Shown piece by piece: positions 53,030 to 62,200 of a DNA stretch of 64,000 nucleotides. Origin of the DNA: Bog-473 sp963711065 (GTDB lineage Bacteria > Actinomycetota > Acidimicrobiia > Acidimicrobiales > RAAP-2); assembly GCA_963711065.1 (NCBI GenBank), contig CAVQCO010000003.1, positions 62,001 to 126,000 on the forward strand. The letters are read 5' to 3'. The notes beneath the pieces are model-generated. The model was not told the origin of the DNA. It did no database searches and worked only from the letters and a program-made list of their open reading frames with translations. The first letter of the stretch is position 1; each line of letters begins with the position of its first letter. The translations under genes were made by a program, and so were the position numbers.

Positions 53030-53072
53030 GCGCGCTCGGAGGGATTCGAACCCCCAACCTTCTGATCCGTAG
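53030..53072 (-). repeat. 3' half of tRNA-Arg(ACG), attachment-site direct repeat copy 1
   Basis: On the minus strand this reads CTACGGATCAGAAGGTTGGG and on through GGTTCGAATCCCTCCGAGCG, exactly the anticodon loop to acceptor end of actinobacterial tRNA-Arg(ACG), but without the 5' half. An identical 43-bp copy is at 58504-58546. Truncated tRNA 3' ends of this kind are left by tyrosine-recombinase elements that integrate in tRNA genes. Confidence 0.85.
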
Positions 53073-53130
53073 ACCGGTTCCGATCGTCCACGGCATGCGG
53101 CTGGGTCCACTTGGCCAGCTCAACTCGAGT

Positions 53131-54357
53131 TCAGCGTCCAGCTCGTGGCACGCAGGATCGTTCAGTCCACCGATTTGAGTAGCAACGTAGTAGCAGGGGA
53201 CCAGACTGGATTGGCTTCCAGGAGAAACTGCGCCTGCGGTGTCGGTGGGAAGTTCTGATATCAGAGATCGATGGGGACGGTTCCGCGTCTGAATTGGTGG
53301 GGACTCCGCAGTTGTAGAGGAGTTCAATCGACCCAGACGTGCGTTCATGCCCGGCGTCCATGGTCACCAGCACCTTGCCGCAATCCCTCGAACCCTCAAG
53401 TACGGCGAGGGCATCACCGAATTGCTGGAGCGGGAAGCGATGCGTGATAAGCCCAGCAAGGTCGCGGCGAACGAGCAGATCGATGGCATCACTGAATCGG
53501 GGCGGATACTCCATCGATCCGCGGATGGTGAACTGCTTCATCAGCAGAGTGAGGTAGTTGGTCGGGATCGGCGCGTAGTGGAGTGCGACGACCGCGAGCC
53601 GACCCCCAACGGGGCCGCGGTTCAAAACGTCGGTGATGACCCGGGGCGACCCGGAAGCCTCGATGAAGGCCGCGGTGGACGTGGTCGTGCCGAACATGCC
53701 GGACCGCGTCCCGTGCAGGCACTTGAGTTCGTCCCATACGTCCGTCGTCGCCGGGTCGAGCGCGGCCTCTGCGCCGAGTCCGAGGGCGAGTTCCCGTCGG
53801 GTCGGACTGAGGTCGATAGCGACGACCCGTTCGTGGCCACGGTCAACCAGGGCAGCGACGGCAGCAAGCCCTATCGGGCCACAACCGAACACCGCGACAC
53901 CCTCGCCGATCCTGACCTCGGCCTGATCAGCAGCGTGCATGCCGACGGCGAGGGGCTCTGCGAAGGCGGCCACGTCGAGAGGTAGTTCGGCCGGAACCTG
54001 ATGGAGCCGATCCCGGTCGGCCTCCGTGACGAGCAAAAAGGGGGTGAGTCCGCCTTCCGGTGCTCCGTTACCGATCCGGCCGATCTCGTCGTCGCCGGGT
54101 TTGACGACGACCCGGTCGCCGACGCGCACAGACGCCACGTCAGGTCCGACCCAGTCGACGACGCCCGCCATCTCGTGGCCAAGGCACATGGGGGCGCTGC
54201 CCGGCCCGGCCAGGCCACCCATGGCGATGTAAGAGAGGTCGCTGCCACAGACGCCGCAGGCAACCACCCGGACGACGACATCGCGCCGTCCGGGGTCGGG
54301 TTCGGGGACCTCGTCGACCCGAACGTCAGCCGGCCCATGGACTCGCACCTGCAACAC
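53131..54357 (-). CDS. zinc-dependent medium-chain alcohol dehydrogenase with a foreign C-terminal tail
   Basis: 408 residues. Catalytic zinc ligands are in VACGVCGSDL and CLGHEMAGVV; the Rossmann motif is VAVFGCGPIGLAAVAALV. The structural-zinc Cys cluster of classical ADHs is absent. The conserved domain ends near residue 338 (DCGKVLVTMD). A 70-residue tail rich in Ser, Arg and Pro follows, reading into the region next to the tRNA-Arg fragment. The native stop has probably been lost at the element boundary. GTG start with GAGG upstream, 12 bp after the VOC gene. Last gene of the five-gene cassette. Confidence 0.85.
   Translation of the reverse strand: MLQVRVHGPADVRVDEVPEPDPGRRDVVVRVVACGVCGSDLSYIAMGGLAGPGSAPMCLGHEMAGVVDWVGPDVASVRVGDRVVVKPGDDEIGRIGNGAPEGGLTPFLLVTEADRDRLHQVPAELPLDVAAFAEPLAVGMHAADQAEVRIGEGVAVFGCGPIGLAAVAALVDRGHERVVAIDLSPTRRELALGLGAEAALDPATTDVWDELKCLHGTRSGMFGTTTSTAAFIEASGSPRVITDVLNRGPVGGRLAVVALHYAPIPTNYLTLLMKQFTIRGSMEYPPRFSDAIDLLVRRDLAGLITHRFPLQQFGDALAVLEGSRDCGKVLVTMDAGHERTSGSIELLYNCGVPTNSDAEPSPSISDIRTSHRHRRRSFSWKPIQSGPLLLRCYSNRWTERSCVPRAGR
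53177..53198. repeat. paired GTAGCA repeat 105 bp from tRNA-Arg fragment 1
   Basis: gagtagcaac-gt-agtagcaggg, with GTAGCA twice at an 11-bp spacing. It begins 105 bp from the end of the 43-bp tRNA repeat, matching the position of the repeat pair (107 bp) next to copy 2. It may be an integrase arm-binding site. Confidence 0.45.
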
Positions 54358-54369
54358 CTGGAACCTCGC

Positions 54370-54840
54370 TCAGCTCTCGTCGGGTCGGAACAAGAACGCC
54401 ATGGCCTCGCGCATGGTGGCGTCGACGACCTCTATGCGGATGCCGAGGTCGTTGCGGTGGTAAGCGAATGAGACCGGGGTCTGTGTGCCGGCGCGGCCAC
54501 ACAGCTGGAGGGGGCAACCGGAGCTGGCCAGACGGGTGCTCTCGTGCGGCAGATCGTCGGACCAGAAGCCGATGTGATGCAGGTTCGAATCCTCGTTGCA
54601 CACCCAGATGGACCCGGGAACCTCCTCAATGAGCTCGATGTGCGGGTTCTCGACCGAGTAGCACATCGAGGTTGGCAGCGTGATGTCGTCACCGGACCCG
54701 TCGCGGTACTCGACAGCATCGAGGCGAAGAACCGCACCCCAGATGATACCGAGCTGATCACTCAGCTCAACCTGTGCGGCGGCGAGATCTGGGACGACGA
54801 TCCCGACGTGGTAGTGCGGCGACAGCACTCGAAGGCTCAC
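54370..54840 (-). CDS. VOC-superfamily protein (glyoxalase/dioxygenase-like)
   Basis: 156 residues. It has the paired beta-alpha-beta-beta-beta modules: LSPHYHVGIVVPDLAAAQVE, ENPHIELIEEVPGSIW, LHHIGFWSDDLPHEST and NDLGIRIEVVDATMREAM. His and Glu at the usual metal positions (HYHVG, HIELIE, HHIGFW, IRIEVVD) are retained, so it probably binds a metal. It is translationally coupled to the SDR gene (GTGA overlap) and likely acts on the same pathway intermediate; the reaction is unknown. Confidence 0.85.
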   Translation of the reverse strand: MSLRVLSPHYHVGIVVPDLAAAQVELSDQLGIIWGAVLRLDAVEYRDGSGDDITLPTSMCYSVENPHIELIEEVPGSIWVCNEDSNLHHIGFWSDDLPHESTRLASSGCPLQLCGRAGTQTPVSFAYHRNDLGIRIEVVDATMREAMAFLFRPDES

Positions 54841-55586
54841 GGTAGGAGGTAGCCGCCGTCGACGACGAGGACATGGCCGGTGATGAAGCCGGCGGCGGAG
54901 CTGGCCAGGAACTGCACCGCAGGGGCGACCTCGACCGGGATGCCCAGCCGTCCCATGGGTGTATGGGCCAGCTCGACGTCGAGGAGCTCGCTGAATTGCT
55001 TCATGGGCGCCGTCATCGGGGTGTCGATGACTCCGGGGGCCACCGCGTTGACTCGGATGCCGTCATCAACCCAGTGGCGCGCCAAGTTCTGCGTGAGCGT
55101 CACCAATCCGGCCTTGGCCGAGCCGTAGCCGGGGACGATGGGCATGGAGCGGAAGGCCGACATCGACGCCATGTTGATCACGCTCGCCCCGCCGTCCATC
55201 GTGCTGGCCCGTAGGCGGTCCCGACAGCCGATCGTGAGACGCATCGGGCCGGCGAGGTTCAGCGTCAGGGCGGCGGCGAAGGCCTGAGGTTCCCACTCGT
55301 CTCGGCCACCGGGGAAGTTGGCTCCGGCGTTGTTCACCAGGACATCGAGCGCGCCGAGCGAGCCCACCAGCGCGTCGACCGAGCTCGGATCGCCCAACTC
55401 GACCTGGCGGTACGTGAAACGGCCGAGATCGGCCTCGTAGCTGTCCGGCGATGCGCGCCTCCCCGTGATGGTGACAGTGGCCCCAACATCCACGAAGGCA
55501 CGGGCCACCGCGTGGCCAATCCCGCTCGTGCCGCCTGTGACCACGATGGCCGCGCCGGTGAAATCGAAGATGGTCCGGTTCGTCAT
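54837..55586 (-). CDS. short-chain dehydrogenase/reductase
   Basis: 249 residues, classical SDR. Cofactor motif VTGGTSGIGHAVARAF; NNAG in DVLVNNAGANFPGG; catalytic Ser in INMASMSAFRS and Tyr/Lys in YGSAKAG; C-terminal HVLVVDGGYLLP. GRR after the second strand suggests NADP preference. GGAGGGAGC precedes the ATG, which overlaps the stop of the metallo-hydrolase gene (ATGA). Third gene of the five-gene cassette. Confidence 0.9.
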   Translation of the reverse strand: MTNRTIFDFTGAAIVVTGGTSGIGHAVARAFVDVGATVTITGRRASPDSYEADLGRFTYRQVELGDPSSVDALVGSLGALDVLVNNAGANFPGGRDEWEPQAFAAALTLNLAGPMRLTIGCRDRLRASTMDGGASVINMASMSAFRSMPIVPGYGSAKAGLVTLTQNLARHWVDDGIRVNAVAPGVIDTPMTAPMKQFSELLDVELAHTPMGRLGIPVEVAPAVQFLASSAAGFITGHVLVVDGGYLLP

Positions 55587-56833
55587 GCTCCCTCCAGGCG
55601 CTCGAGCGATTGCCGGAGCCAGGCGCGCTCCCAGAAGTTCGCGCTCGCCCCCAGCAGCGCTCGGGTGGCATCGGCGGCGACGGCACGCGCCGCTGCGTCC
55701 TCGGATTGCGCGTGGAGAACGATGTCGCACAGGTGCAGCGCCATCACGGGCTCTTCGGCATTGAGGTGTGCCCGAGCCGCGGCGATCAGCGCAGCGGCTC
55801 CGGCCGCGGCCACCAGGTCGTGCGCCACCGCCGCCGGCGGCACACCGTAGAGCTCGGTGGTAGAGCGATGGTGGAACCAGCCAGCGTAATTCTCCCAGAT
55901 GGCACGCACGTTCCAGCTGGTTTTTCCGTAGCCCTCGCCGAGATCGAAGCGCTCGGGCAACGTGACTTCCCTCATGAGGGTGTGCACATCCCTTCCGGCG
56001 TTCATTCCCTCGACTGTGCGGTCGTGCACCCATTGGGTCGCGTCCCGCATCGCCACGACCTCGGCCACGATCCGGTCCGCGCCCTCGATCGGGTCGAAGT
56101 GACCGGTGATCAGGCGTTCGGGCGCGAGGTCGAGCACCACGTCGAGAGACGCGACATAGGTGAGCGCATCGCGGTAGCGGTCGCCGCGCATCGTCACCAA
56201 GTTGGGCACGTGACCGAACAGCGGGCCGAAGAGGTTGCCGCTCAACAGTGTCTTGGAGTCGGGGAGCCACACGACCAGGGCGTCGGTGGTCTCACCTCCG
56301 GGCGTGGACAAGAGCACCATCTCCCGGCCACCAATTCGGAGGTCCAGTCGATCGGTGAAAGTCCTGGTCGGAACCGGTCGGGCCTGGGTGCTGACACCCA
56401 TGGGTGCGTCGGCCGCGTAGGAGCGCGCTGCCGCGATGGCGTCGATCCACGCGAACGCGGCGTTGCGCACTCGGAAGGCCTCGAGCCGCTCATTGTCGTC
56501 CCGCCAGGTCGCAAAGTTGGCGTGGGCGATCACCTCGGTGCCCTCCTCGCGCAGACAGTCGACACCACCAACATGGTCGTAATGGCCTTGCGTGAACACC
56601 ACCGCGTGGATTGACCTGGCCTCTACCGCAACAAAGGCCGCCCGGTGCCGCGGTCCTTCGAATCCCATGCCGGTATTTACGATGATCCGACCGTCTTCGT
56701 CGCGCAGCATGTAGCTGTTGGAGAGCCCCGGCGACATGAAGATACCGTCTCCCAGGTCAACGGCGGGTGCGCTGCTTGCTGCGGCGATCGCCTCGGCTCC
56801 CGGACGCTCGCGGTGGATCCCCGGCACTGTCAT
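55583..56833 (-). CDS. metallo-beta-lactamase-fold hydrolase (alkylsulfatase-like)
   Basis: 416 residues. The MBL core includes IIVNTGMGFEGPRHR, VVFTQGHYDHVGGVDCLREE, LLSTPGGETTDALVVWLPDS and LITGHFDPIEGADR. The family motif HxHxDH appears as QGHYDH, i.e. Gln replaces the first His, as in some alkylsulfatase-like groups. The C-terminal part (from about residue 270, with ENYAGWFHHRSTTELYGVPP) resembles the dimerisation domain of SdsA1-type alkylsulfatases. Directly downstream of a sulfotransferase (ATGA overlap). The pair suggests making and breaking sulfate esters. Confidence 0.85.
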   Translation of the reverse strand: MTVPGIHRERPGAEAIAAASSAPAVDLGDGIFMSPGLSNSYMLRDEDGRIIVNTGMGFEGPRHRAAFVAVEARSIHAVVFTQGHYDHVGGVDCLREEGTEVIAHANFATWRDDNERLEAFRVRNAAFAWIDAIAAARSYAADAPMGVSTQARPVPTRTFTDRLDLRIGGREMVLLSTPGGETTDALVVWLPDSKTLLSGNLFGPLFGHVPNLVTMRGDRYRDALTYVASLDVVLDLAPERLITGHFDPIEGADRIVAEVVAMRDATQWVHDRTVEGMNAGRDVHTLMREVTLPERFDLGEGYGKTSWNVRAIWENYAGWFHHRSTTELYGVPPAAVAHDLVAAAGAAALIAAARAHLNAEEPVMALHLCDIVLHAQSEDAAARAVAADATRALLGASANFWERAWLRQSLERLEGA

Positions 56834-58194
56834 TGCACCTCCCTGGCGATCTGGGGGAAGGCCTCGTAGTAGAAGGCGAAGCGCTCGTGGAGCACGGCGG
56901 GTTCGAGGCCGAAGTCCCCGCGCAAGTCGTAAACCACACGCCCCTCCTTTCCTCGTGGGTTGCCGGCAAGATATGCGGTCAACTCCGCTCTCGCCCGCTC
57001 GGTGATCTCGAGGCCGGCGACCGAGAGGATCTTGGAGGCCATCGCCAGGTCATCGACAATGAACTCGGAGAACTCGACGTCCACCCGCCGCTCAGCGGGG
57101 ATCAGATGCGCGTCGCCGACGCCCGCTCGCAGCAGGCGCTCGATCCGATCGACCCAGTACTCGGCTAGGCCGTCGGGCTCAATCTGCACACGCCGTACCC
57201 GGTCGCCGTAGGCAAGCATGGTGAGCGCCGATTGCAACACCGCGACCGGATCGCGTAGGGTGAACGCGATCGTCGCGTCGGGGAACGTCCGAAGCAGCGG
57301 TCCCAGCTGCTCGAGGTGCTGGGGGGTCTTGAGCACCCAGCGGTTCGGGCCCCTCAGGTAGCTCAGCACCTGAAGCTCCTTGCGCAAGAAGGCGTAGTGC
57401 ACCCCTTGGTCGAGGCCGAGATAGTGGTCGCGCCACGCTGGGACCCGCGCGTGCCATTCGAGCGTGTAGGAGCACAGATCGAGATCCACCAGCTCGCAGT
57501 CCTCCTCGATACTCCACGGAGGCCGATCGTGCATGAGCGCCACCAGCGGCGAGACCGATGCCGTCTTCTCGTAGGCGTCCAGACACCGTGCGAAACGGGG
57601 GTCGATGCCTTCACGGCCGGGGCCATCCCCCATGATCGGGACCGGCTCGACGACCTCCCACCACGGCATGGATCGGAACCGGGAATCGGCAGCCAAGAGA
57701 TTCACCAGGTGTGTCGTACCCGATCGGGGCAGGCCGACCACGACGATCGGCGGCGCAAGCTCGATCTCAAGCGCTTCGGGGTGGCGATACACGAAATCCT
57801 CGAGGCGCAACCGTGCCTTGAGCAGACCGACCAACCGCTCCCGAACAATGTAGCGGCCCAGTCCCGACAGCCCCACGTCGGACTCGATGGCTCCCACCTG
57901 CACGGCGAGCCGGTCGAACAGGCTCGGGTCTCCGAACTCGCTCAGCCCTGTTGAACTCTGCGCATCGACGACGATGCCTTCGACCGCCAGATCGACCTCC
58001 ATCCCGAGCGCGAACTCGTAGAAGGCTTGCTCTTCCGCCGTGCGCCGCGGTTCACGCAGGTCCTCGATCCGCACCTCTCTCATCATGGGGTACGCGTTCT
58101 CCCGGCTCGTCACGGAGTCCAGCTCGGTCGTCCCCACGTCGGGATGATCAGGTCGTGGACATGCCGGACTGTAGCGGCCGAGAGGTGTCCCCAT
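56830..58194 (-). CDS. sulfotransferase family protein
   Basis: 454 residues from ATG 58194, which has an exceptionally good ribosome site (GGGAGGAGGCG directly before it). An internal ATG pair at 58086/58083 is an alternative. The PAPS 5'-phosphosulfate loop is IVVVGLPRSGTTHLVNLLAA (about residue 150); the 3'-phosphate region lies around IAFTLRDPVAVLQSALTMLA. Family: Sulfotransfer_3-like, which transfers sulfate from PAPS to hydroxyl groups of lipids or sterols. First gene of the five-gene cassette bounded by the tRNA-Arg repeats. No PAPS synthesis genes are in the window. Confidence 0.88.
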   Translation of the reverse strand: MGTPLGRYSPACPRPDHPDVGTTELDSVTSRENAYPMMREVRIEDLREPRRTAEEQAFYEFALGMEVDLAVEGIVVDAQSSTGLSEFGDPSLFDRLAVQVGAIESDVGLSGLGRYIVRERLVGLLKARLRLEDFVYRHPEALEIELAPPIVVVGLPRSGTTHLVNLLAADSRFRSMPWWEVVEPVPIMGDGPGREGIDPRFARCLDAYEKTASVSPLVALMHDRPPWSIEEDCELVDLDLCSYTLEWHARVPAWRDHYLGLDQGVHYAFLRKELQVLSYLRGPNRWVLKTPQHLEQLGPLLRTFPDATIAFTLRDPVAVLQSALTMLAYGDRVRRVQIEPDGLAEYWVDRIERLLRAGVGDAHLIPAERRVDVEFSEFIVDDLAMASKILSVAGLEITERARAELTAYLAGNPRGKEGRVVYDLRGDFGLEPAVLHERFAFYYEAFPQIAREVQ

Positions 58195-58503
58195 CGCCTC
58201 CTCCCTCGCGGCGCCGCTCGGCGTGGAAGCGGTCGAGCTGCCCCGTCCTGACTTGGGAAACGGCACACCCCCGAGTACCGCGGAGATGACCTTGACCCTC
58301 GTCGGAGACCCGGGCGATGCGAGCTCGGCCTACTTGCCGACCAGATCACCAACACTCGTACTCTGCGAGCGGTGTCAACCCCCGACATGGCGGTGTCAGA
58401 CCGAGCCGGCGTTTCGTGCGCATCGCACTTCCCGTCCCGAGGAATACCTCGGACGGGGCCTACGGAGGCTATCGGGGCGGAACTTCGCGCCAAGAAGTCC
58501 TCG

Positions 58504-58546
58504 GCGCGCTCGGAGGGATTCGAACCCCCAACCTTCTGATCCGTAG
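58504..58546 (-). repeat. 3' half of tRNA-Arg(ACG), attachment-site direct repeat copy 2
   Basis: Identical over 43 bp to 53030-53072, same orientation, 5.5 kb apart. Flanking sequence differs on both sides and neither copy has the 5' half of the tRNA. On this strand the intact tRNA would be expected to the right of the window. Confidence 0.85.
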
Positions 58547-58652
58547 TGGCCTCCGGCCCGTCCAAACCGTCTTAGCCAGTTACATACTCCCAGTTCAAAT
58601 AGGGTGCAATTTCTACTGAATGCAACGCCTGTCTGTCCAGTCTTGCACGAAA

Positions 58653-58673
58653 GATTGCCAAAAGGATTGCCAA
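58653..58673. repeat. paired GATTGCCAA repeat 107 bp from tRNA-Arg fragment 2
   Basis: GATTGCCAA at 58653-58661 and 58665-58673, a 12-bp spacing. The sequence differs from the GTAGCA pair beside copy 1, but its distance from the tRNA repeat (107 vs 105 bp) and its paired layout match, as expected for arm sites of different but related integrases. Confidence 0.45.
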
Positions 58674-58783
58674 GCCGACGACCAGAAAATGGGTCAGAAG
58701 GTCGCTCCATGACCACACTCCGCGGGCTGGCCGCGTTCTGCGATCCGCGACCCCGTGAGTCGTGATCACCTTCGATGCGGGTT

Positions 58784-58809
58784 TTGGGTTCGAGTCCCAT
58801 AGCGCCCAC
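58784..58809 (+). repeat. second tRNA-like 3' remnant (T-arm and acceptor strand)
   Basis: ttgggttcgagtcccat reads as a T-arm with GTTCGAG loop, followed by agcgccca, a plausible 3' acceptor strand (partner GGGCGCT, as in some tRNA-Val). No 5' half or clear anticodon arm is visible upstream. Probably another old attachment scar, but the evidence is short. Confidence 0.35.
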
Positions 58810-59272
58810 TGCTTGGGCTCTGTGCTGACACCAAGGAAGGCAGAGAGGCCCGAAGCAGCCGGAGGCCGGACACAGGAGGGAGGGCGACCCCACAGGGAGT
58901 CCGACCGACCGGCTTGGGGGGTAGGCAGATGAGGGCCTACGAGCAGCAGGACGGCTCGGACCGAACGGCAGCAACATGGCAGTGCTATACGTAGCAATCC
59001 TCCCCACCAATACCTGCGGGTCAGCCCGAAACAGCTGCAAAGCTTCATCCGACGTGTCTGGTGTCAACGAGACGCTTGAGCGCTTGTTCCTGCTCGATCA
59101 ACCAGCCCGAGATGGCTCGCCGATCTCTGAATCCCCGGGGAAACTCACGTCGGCGTGCATCTCCGATCCGAACTCTCCCCCGTTTTCGTACTTTGGAAGA
59201 GCGATGCCTGAGTCGGAGATTCAAGGACCACGGAGCAACTCAGTCGGTCGAGTTATCCCCAGTGCGAGATGC

Positions 59273-62200
59273 TCACACATCTGGCACCGATCGGAGCACG
59301 TTTAGTCCGAGCTCCACGGCGTCGGTCGCATTGAGTCTTCTTCCGGCTTGAATCGCGCGCTCAAAAGCGTCGCCCATTGACGAATGGAGCTGGCTGATCA
59401 CTTCGTCGCGGAGCTCGGCGTCGACGTCTTCCCATCGGATCTCAAGCGAATTACGAGCGACATCGCTCGCGCCCAGTAGCGCCGCCGCCTCCTCGTAGGC
59501 ATTGGCCCGAGCTGCCCACAAGCTGGTGGACAGCAAGGCGTACGTCAGGGACCGCGACGTAGTCGTTTCAACGTGTGACATTGCCAATAGGAGATGCTCA
59601 CGAGCTTCAGACTGGTTCCCGCGCATGAGTTGTATCACTGCCAAGTTGAGGTGCACTTGAAACTTCCTGTCGCTGTCACCCAACTCTTCACCGATGACCA
59701 GGCAATCGCGCCAGTGTTCTTCGGCATCTGCATAGTTCTTGGCGTACATCTCGGTGACCCCGAGGTTTCCGTGTACCAGCCCCTCTTCATTTCGATCACC
59801 TGACTCGCGGGTCAAGTGCAACGCTTCGGTGAGGTGAGTGCGTGCTTCGGGAAGTCGCAGATGGTCAATATCGGCCCAGGCCTTGCACACCAAGGCGCGC
59901 GCGACGAGATGTCCATCTCCAGTCTTCCTCGAGAGGTCGAGTGCCTCATCGGAGACGGCATCCACCGTCTTCAGGTCACCGGTTTGCGTGGCTTCCCATG
60001 CATACAGCGTGAGCGCCTCAGCCCTCAGCTCGATCGAGTGCACCTCGTCGGCGATCGTCAGCGCTTGGTCGAGGTGGGGTCTTGCTCCTCTATCCAACGT
60101 GACGCGACTCATTACGATCAGAGCGGAGCCCAGGAGGAGCCGGTCCACGTCGGATCGCGCTGTCCTTTCGAGGAGTTCGGCGAGCGTCTCGGAACCCTCG
60201 CGCGGATGCCGGATGTCCCAAAACCAACCCAGGGCAACAGCAAGCCTGAGAGCGCCATCAGGGGAAGCGTCGCCACCGAGGGTGTCCATCGCTACCCGGA
60301 GGTTGTCGTGTTCGGCGTCGAGTCGGTCGAGCCACTCAAGCTGGTCGTGACCGTGCAGATGGGTCGCCGCGTTCGCGGCGAAGCCGAGAAAGTAATGGGC
60401 ATGGGCGGAACTGACGTCACGCTCTGCGTCTCCGGGGCGCGATGCGAGCCGCTCACTCGCATACGCACGGATGGTTTCGAGCAGCCCGTAGCGGAGCCCG
60501 GTGGGCGAGTACTCAGGCTGCACCAGGCTCTTGTCCACCAAGGAACCCAGGATCTCGCCCACGTCAAAGGCGTCGATCTCCTCGGTTTCCACCACGGCTT
60601 CGGCTGCACCGAGGTCGAAGCTTCCGGCGAACACCGAGAGCCGTTCCAAGACGACGCGTTCGGGTTCACTGAGCAGGTCGTAGGACCAGTCGATGAGGGC
60701 GTGCAAGGTTTGCTGTCGGGGCAGAGCGGTTCGGCTTCCGCCCGTGAGGAGTCGGAAGCGCTGGTCGAGGCGCGTCTGAATGTTCTCGAGGGCCATCGAT
60801 CGTAGACGTGCGCAGGCCAGCTCGATGGCCAGGGGCATCCCGTCGAGACGTCGGCAGAGCTCGGCCACGACCCCTGCGTTCGCGTCGTCGAGGAGGAACT
60901 CCGGCTGTTGGTCCCGAGCACGTTCGACGAACAGGGAGACAGCTTCTGAGGAACGAACACCGTCTCCATCCTTTGGGAGGGCGAGAGGCGGTACCCGGTA
61001 GAGCCGCTCACCTCCGAGAGCCAGGGCCTCTCGGCTTGTGGCGAGAACATGGATATCGGGGCACCAGTTAAGGAGCTGGTCGATCAGCTTGACGCAGGCA
61101 TCGATCAGATGCTCGCAGTTGTCGAGGACGATGAGGAGTCGTCGAAGGCGTAGCGTCTCGAGGAGAGTGTCGACGATCGGATGGCCGGGCTCATCGCGCA
61201 CGCCGAGGGCTGCGGCGACCACTCCGGGCACGAGGTGGGAATCCGTCAGGGGGGCAAGGTCCACGAACCAGACGCCGTCCCTCGATCCGTCGATCAATTC
61301 GGCTGCCACGGCGAGAGCCAGGCGGGTCTTACCCGCCCCACCAGCGCCCGTGAGGGTAACCAGGCGGTTCGCCTCAACGAGATCGCACACCTCGGCAACT
61401 TCGCGTTGACGACCTACGAAGCTGGTGAGCTGGATCGGGAGGTTGTTGTCCAGCTCCGGGTTGTCGAGTGAGCGCAGCGGTGGGAACTCGGTCTCGAGTC
61501 CTGGAATCACGAGCTGGAAGATGTGCTCGGGTTGGCTTAGGTCCTTGAGTCGGTGCAGGCCGAGATCGCGCAGCGCGACTATTTCACCGAGCAACTCACG
61601 GGTGACATTGGACACGACCACCTGGCCGCCGTGGGCCGTAGTGTTGAGGCGGGCGGTGCGGTTGACCGTCGGCCCGAAGTAATCGCCGTCGCGCTCCTCG
61701 CAAGAGCCCGTGTGCACAGCCATTCGCACCCGGATTTCGACGGGAGACGGCCATGCCTCGGCTCGCAGTTCCCGTTGCGCCTTAGCGGCTGCTGTCACAG
61801 CGTCTCCGGCAGTCGGGAAGGTGGCGCAGAACCCGTCCCCGACGGCCTTGAACACGTAGCCACCGCTTTCCTCGATCGCTCCACGAACGAGCTCGTCGTG
61901 GCGGCGTAGCGCCATCGCCATGGATTCGGAGTGTTCCTCCCAGAGCCGGGTCGATCCCTCGACGTCGGTGATGAGGAGCGTGAGGGTCCCAGAAGGCGGC
62001 AGGGCGGTGGCCAGAACGGCCGCTCGATCGGGTGGCGCACCTATGTCAGGGTCCTGGTTCAAGATCGCCAGCTCGAGGGCTTGGAGCTCGGCCCCAGGAT
62101 CGATGCCGAGCTCCTCGGCGAGGAACTCCCGTGCCTCCCGGTAAGTGGCGAGAGCGTCGGCCTGGCGCCCCGAGCGGTAAAGAGCGAGCATCAGCTGGCG

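Larger units (their letters stand above)
58195..59272. other. non-coding junction region, right boundary of the cassette
   Basis: About 1.1 kb without a supported gene. It holds tRNA-Arg fragment 2 (58504-58546), a paired repeat (58653-58673), a second tRNA-like 3' end (58784-58809), and a stretch of lower GC from about 58560 to 59260. Open frames that cross the tRNA fragments give the well-known spurious peptides ending in SNPQPSDP and are not genes. Confidence 0.55.

Noticed and set aside
52677..53072. Plus-strand frame ending in SNPQPSDP at tRNA fragment 1
   Set aside because: This peptide is the known artefact of reading antisense through tRNA genes; the DNA is the tRNA-Arg repeat and the acyltransferase antisense.
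53030..53072. Complete functional tRNA-Arg gene
   Set aside because: The 5' half (D-arm and 5' acceptor strand) is absent in both copies, so these are truncated repeats, not working tRNA genes.
58223..58546. Plus-strand frame ending in SNPQPSDP at tRNA fragment 2
   Set aside because: Same artefact at the second repeat copy.
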